Positions 1 through 5,800 of a DNA stretch of 6,649 nucleotides are shown in pieces; positions within the stretch are counted from its first letter, which is position 1, and every line of letters starts with the position of its first letter. The DNA lies in the NCBI GenBank assembly GCA_030631415.1, contig DAOVLE010000260.1, positions 1 to 6,649 of the forward strand. Reading direction: 5' to 3'. The notes beneath the pieces were generated by a model. It worked only from the letters and a program-made list of their open reading frames with translations, was not told the DNA's origin and made no database searches. The translations under genes were made by a program, and so were the position numbers. The stretch is from JAAEQG01 sp023133475 (lineage in GTDB: Bacteria; Planctomycetota; Phycisphaerae; UBA1845).

Positions 1-2811
1 GAAGTGACTCGGAATCGTCACATCCAACGAAACCACACGCTCCTGCGACGCCGCCAACGGCAGCATCTGAAGCGCGCTGGCGATCAGTGTATCCTCCCCG
101 CCCTGCGACGCATACACCGCGTCAATCCAGTGGAACGGGTAGGTAGTGGCGCCGCCGGTGTTGGTCAGCGTCCAACTCACCTGCACCGTCGCATCAGCCA
201 CCGCATCCGCGGGGGCGACCACGTCCGAGACCACCAGGTCCGGCAATTCGATCTGCGACGCGGTGGCTGCGATCGCACAGTTATTGTCCTCATTGGTCTC
301 AATCACGTCCGAAGCCGCATCAACACACACCACCAGGTAATATCCTTCGGGCATGTACGGGGTCGTCAAATCATAGTGCCGCACTATGCTCTCGCCCGGT
401 TGAAGCGTTTCATCATAAAATATGTTCGCCACCAGCGAGTCGTTGCCGATCTGCGCGTTGGGCGAGATGTAGAGGCGCTCGTACCACGGGCCGGTCGCCA
501 CGGTGTCAGTGCTGGTGTTGGCCACCGTCCAGGTGACCTCCACCGGCTCACCGGAAACCTCCGTAGCCGGCGGCTCAACGCTGGTCACCTGCAAGTCCGG
601 GCGAGGCATGTACACCAAGGTGATCGCGGACGGTGAAACGTAAGTGTTGTTAACCAGATCGGTGCCTTCCTCGACGTCGCCGTCGGAGTTGGTGATCACG
701 ATGAACCAGTACGTGCCCGCCTCGGCCGGAAGCACATAATCGCCACCAGCCACGTAACTCGCACCGTCAGCCAAGGGGCCGTCGATGTCCGAGAAGCCGA
801 GCTGAACGTCGCCGACGTCCCACTGATCGTCCGTCGAGACGTACAGCCGATCCTTCCAATCACCAAACGCCGGCCACTCACCGATGTTGCTCACCTCCCA
901 GGTCAACTCGATGCTCTGCGAAGTGAACCCGCTGGTCGAAGCGTTGATCGCCGTCACCGTAAGGTCCGGGAGGTCCGGTTGGCTGATCAGCGTGGACTCG
1001 CTGGTGAAGCCGAAGTTGATGCCGGCGTCCGCACCTTCGTCGATCTCGTCGTGAGCGTCGGTCACTACAAGGAAGTAGTACTCGCCTTCAAAGGTGAACG
1101 GGACCGTCACATTTTCCTGCCGGATGTACTGCTCACCGAAGTCGAGCGGGTCAACCCGCTCAAACTCAGCCAACTGCAGATCGTCACCCGGCACGGCGTC
1201 GGTGGAGACATACACCCGATCAAACCAGCCGCCGGCCGCCTCGGCATTGCCGTCGTTGCGGACCGTCCATTGGACAGGCACTTCACCACCAGCCTCGCCG
1301 CCGGCTGCTGCGATCACCTCCACCATGACAAGGTCCGGGCGCGGAGCCGGATTCACCACCGTGGCGACACCTGCCACATACACATTGTTGTTGTCGTCAA
1401 GCCCCTCCTCGATATTGTCGTTGGCGTCGGTGTGGACGATCACCCAGTAGCTCCCGGGCTCATCGGGCAATGCAAACTGCACCGAGCCGGGATACGACTC
1501 GGTGGGGTCCAGCAGGCCCGGCGGGGCGAACAGTGCCATAATCTCGTCACCGGCATCAAGCTGGTCGTCGGCTGAGAGATACACCCGGTCGATCCACGAA
1601 CCATCGGCAGCCAACTCGCCGTTGTTAGCCACCGCCCAACTCACGTCGACCAGTTCACCGGTCACGCCCTCAGCCGGGGCGGTCAGCCCGGTAACCACCA
1701 GGTCCGGCAGATCCGCCTGGTTGATGACCACGCCGTTGCTGCTCACCAGCGAGTTATTGCCCTCGCCGCCTGGTTCGGGCAGATCATTGAGCGCGTCGGT
1801 CAAGACCACTAAATAATAAGTTCCTTCCAGGTCCACCGGGATGGGCACGAGTTCATCGCCCGTGTAGCTCACCCCGTCAGCCAGCGGGCCTAGTTGCATA
1901 AACTCCCCGACAAGGATGTCATCGCCGGCCTGCATGTCCTCGGAAAGATATACCTGATCCGTCCAGACCCCGTATGCGGTCTCGTTGCCGTCGTTGCGGA
2001 CCGTCCATTGGACGTTCATGAACTCCGCCGCTTCCGCGGGGCCCACAATATCTGTCACCACCAGGTCGGGTTGTTCGCAGTCGATGCACACCTCCGCGAT
2101 GGCGCAGTTGTTGTCGTCATCAAATTCGAGGATTTCGCCGGCGGTATCGACGCAGACCACGATCCAAAAGTCGCCGGACGGTGCCGGATCGGGAACCTGA
2201 TAGGTATCGATCCGCACGAGGCTGTCCCCCGGCTGGAGAATGCCGGCATAGCGGTATTCATTTGCCCCGGCATTATCATCCCCGATGGTGTCATCGGTCG
2301 AGCCGGCTATTCTTTCGTTCCAAGGCCCGACAGCCGGGGCAGTGCCAATATTTGTCACGGTCCAGACCACCTCGACCAGCGTGCCAGCCGGGATGTTCGG
2401 CGGCGGGGTCAGCCCGGTCACCACCAAATCAGGCCGCGGTGCCCGGGTAAGAGCAATTGGCGTGTCACTGACCAGCCCGTTGCTGGTAACGCCTTCAGCC
2501 GATTCGACGATTGCGTTATTGGCGTCTGTCACCACGACGATCCACCAGTCACCCTCAGGCAGCATCTCGGGGATAGTCACCATCGCCGAGGTGTCATAGT
2601 GCTCATCGGACGCAAGTTCCACGGGTCGCGTGAAGCAACCCAGCGGTGTGTCGTCACCGATGGCATTATCGTCGGAGAGATAGACGCAATCCTCCCACTC
2701 CTGAGCAGCCGACCCGCTGCCGGCATTTGTCACCGTCCAGCCGACCTCGATTTCCTCTTCGGTCTGGGCCTCTGCCGGGATGGCAATGTTGTTGACTTCC
2801 AGATCGGGCAG
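1..2811 (-). repeat. Tandem array of eight CARDB domains (units 2-9; unit 9 cut by the window edge)
   Basis: Residues 1280-2216 are eight consecutive CARDB units of about 119-125 residues, each starting at a PDL motif. Units 2 to 9 are at 2437-2811, 2071-2436, 1708-2070, 1339-1707, 970-1338, 601-969, 244-600 and 1-243. Each full unit shows PDLxV, a 'W-x-V-x-N' strand (VGWTVTNAG, VQWTVRNDGN, VSWAVANNG, LTWEVSNIG), a 'W-x-D-R/Q-V/L-Y-L/V-S' strand, a central Gly/Pro turn, a 'Y-Y/W-x-I/L-V-V-x-T/V-D' strand and an acidic 'E-x-x-D-N-N' end. Unit 3 has IAGST in place of the usual VYLS strand but keeps the rest. The units are diverged at the protein level, so most are old duplications. CARDB arrays usually act as stalks or adhesive surfaces. 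The array continues beyond the left edge. Confidence 0.92.
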
Positions 2812-5800
2812 CACGATAGTAAAGTTGCCCACATAGGCAGCTTCCATCGCATTGCCGACAAGGTCTTCGATCTCAGGCCCAATGGTGACGGTATACTGCC
2901 CTTCGCTGTCTTGTGAAGCAAATCCAATCCGCCAGACATTGTCGCCCAGATCGACCAGCGAGTCGATTGCAATAGCCCCACCAGGCCCGGCAAGTTCGAC
3001 ATCATCGGCGGTGAAGGTGCCGGCGTTGACTGTTTCGCTGAAGGTGACATCGACATGATCGACAGGGACATACCCCTCGCCGAAGAGCGTTTGTTGTATG
3101 ATCTCCGGCGACGTCAGATCAACGGTGAAGCTCCGCACCACGGGCGTAGGATCGACATTCCCAGCCAGATCACGGCTGACCACTTTAATGGTCACGACCC
3201 CGTCGTCCAGGCCGTGGAAGGTATAGGAGGTATCCACGCTGAAAGGCCCGGCGCTAGGATCACATTCCGCCCAGAAGCACGAAGAATAAACCAACTCCCC
3301 GACCGGCGTAAAGTTGTCGGTGCCTGCCCACTCGAACGTCACTTCTGTGATATTCAACAAAGCCCCATCAGCCGGTCCGAAGGTAAATGTTGTCTCGGGC
3401 GGCCAAGTGTCGTTAACGGTGACGGTTCCACAGATGGTAGCGTTGTTATCGCGCAACCACTGGTTATCCACCGCATCGCCGGTGTCGGTAATGGCAATGA
3501 CCCAATAATCGCCAACCAACTCGGCGGGAACGACGACAGCCTCGGTCCGCTGGTAGGTTCCACCCACTGCGAGTGGCCCCGTCACCGAAAAGCTACCGAG
3601 TAGAATGTCACCACCGACCGCGTCATCGTCGGACAAGTAGAGCTGGTCGGCCCATGATCCGACGGCTTCGGCGTTACCGATGTTGGTGACCGTCCAACCG
3701 ACGTCCATGGGTTGGCCTGCGTCCACCTCAGCGGGAGCGGTGCAATCGGTCAACTCGAGGTCAGGCTGGGGCAGGATTATCACCATAATCGAATCGTCGT
3801 CATCGCGGCCCATACCATCCTCGGACAGGACTGTGATGGCGTGTGTTCCCGGGGACAACGTCGATACTTCCAACGTCTCCCCACTGCCCAACGCACCGTC
3901 GAGGCTCGAATGCCATGCGTAGGTGAACGGCGGATCGCCGTTGGTCACCGTGGTCGTGAAGGTCACCGGTTGGCTGAAGACAAAGGTAGAGCCGGTCGCC
4001 GGCGAACTGATCTCGACGTGGAAGCCGATTTCACCTTGGATGGTGGCTGAAATGCCGGGGGTATCGTGGTTATTCGAATGCCAGGCAATGGTGTAGAGGA
4101 TTCGCCCGTTGGGTTGCAGCCCGTACGGAGTCTGCCCCGGTGACGAATCATCCCACAACTGCGTGCCCATATCGTTCGGGCAGTTCATCAACGGGTTGCC
4201 GACATCCACCGGAATATACGTCAGGGAGAAGTTCCCGACAAAGGGTTGCAGACCGATGTGGGCATTGATGGAATTGATGCCGGACTGGAATACATCGTGG
4301 TCGGTTCCGAGCAGCAGCCCACCTCCTCTTATCTTCATGTTTTCGTAGTAGTTTTCGGTAAGATTCTGTCCTTCATTGGTACATCGCCCGTTCCAGTAGG
4401 ACGAAATCATCCGCGAATCACAAATGACAACGCGGCTGGGATCGGTATTGAACCAATCCCCGATTGCCTGCCAATCTGTAGGATAGCTGTCGGTCCCGCT
4501 CGAAAGATCGAAGACCCAAATCTGGTCGTACCTATTGGCCGCAAGTAGATTGGCCACTTGCCCGTGACTTGAGAGATTGACGTAGGTTGCCTCGGCACCG
4601 GCCTGGACAAGCGTCTGGTAGATACTGTATCCGTCGGCGTCATACGAAGAGCCGTGGACGTTGACCATGAGCACGCGGCGTCCCGAAGCACCTTCGACGT
4701 GGAAGTTGTCAATAGTGAAGACCGTGCCGTCGTAGGAGCCGCCGGCTGAACCGGCTTGGGTGTCGAATTCGACCGAGTGGATCAGCGTCCCACCGGTCAT
4801 GCTGATGTCGATTTGGAAGGTGATCTGGCTGCCTGCCGCAGTTTGGCCTATCAGGGCACCGCCCTCGTCGAAGGCAAAGAGGGTTTTCAGCGTGCCATCA
4901 TCGTCGGTATCGTCGAGTTGGACGAGTTCGACTCCGTGGCTGAAGTGGGCCACAATACCACTGCTGTGGTAATTGTTCGGCCCATCGAAGCTATTGAATG
5001 CCCCGAGCACCAGGTCGCCGGTTCCAACCTTGATGTTTCCGTAATTGATGTTGCTGATATGGACACCGCCGGCGTTGCCCCCATTGCTTCCGCTTGAGTC
5101 GTCGTCGGTGAATGTGACTTGAAAAGCGCCGCTGCCGTTGAAGACCAGGTCTCCCTGGGAATTGCCCAGGCTATCGACGCCGCTGTTGAAATCCAGGTCA
5201 ATAAGCACTCCAGCCAGTTCGCACTCATCGGGCAGACCGTTGGCGTTGCAGTCGTGGCTGGTGCCGCCGATCAGGTCGCACTCGTCTGGAATGCCGTTGT
5301 CGTTGCAATCTTCGCTGTACTCGTCGTCGACGTCGCATTCGTCAGGGACGCTGTTCGTATTGCAATCCCGACTGGTCCCGGCTGCAATGTCACACTCGTC
5401 GGGTATGCTGTTATTGTTGCAATCGGCAGCGGTTCCGCCGGCAACTTCGCACTCATCGGGGACGTCGCTGGCATTACAATCCTTGCTGGTCCCGGCTGCG
5501 ATGTCGCACTCGTCGGGTATGCTGTTATTGTTGCAATCGGCAGCGGTTCCGCCGGCGACTTCGCACTCATCGGGGACATCGCTGGCATTGCAATCCTTGC
5601 TGGTCCCGGCTGCGATATCGCACTCGTCGGGTATGCCGTTTTCGTTGCAATCGGCAGCAGCCCCACTGGCGATTTCGCACTCATCGGGGTAGGCGTTGAG
5701 ATTGCAGTCGGGGCTGGTGCCTGCGGCGATGTCACAGTTATCGGGCACACCGTTGGACTGGCAATCCATGCCGGCGGGCAAGTCACCGCCGATACTCAGG

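Noticed and set aside
979..1575. Plus-strand open frame of 198 codons
   Set aside because: Same antisense register over CARDB units 5 and 6, with no recognisable protein pattern; the minus-strand reading shows clear CARDB motifs.
1894..2916. Plus-strand open frame of 340 codons
   Set aside because: It is the exact antisense register of the CARDB/Ig coding frame. Its translation is rich in His, Arg and Asp with no recognisable domain, as expected from reading an acidic gene backwards.
3055..4050. Plus-strand open frames at 3055-3603 and 3712-4050
   Set aside because: Both are antisense to well-formed CARDB and Ig-like domains and have no recognisable domain of their own.
5218..5766. Regularly spaced repeats that could suggest a CRISPR array
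   Set aside because: The units are contiguous 57-bp in-frame coding repeats with no unique spacers and with codon-level variation, so this is a protein repeat.
5271..5786. Minus-strand open frame of 171 codons in another frame, rich in Pro, Thr, Ser and Ala
   Set aside because: It is a frame-shifted reading of the DCN repeat block; its low-complexity repetition follows from the 57-bp periodicity.
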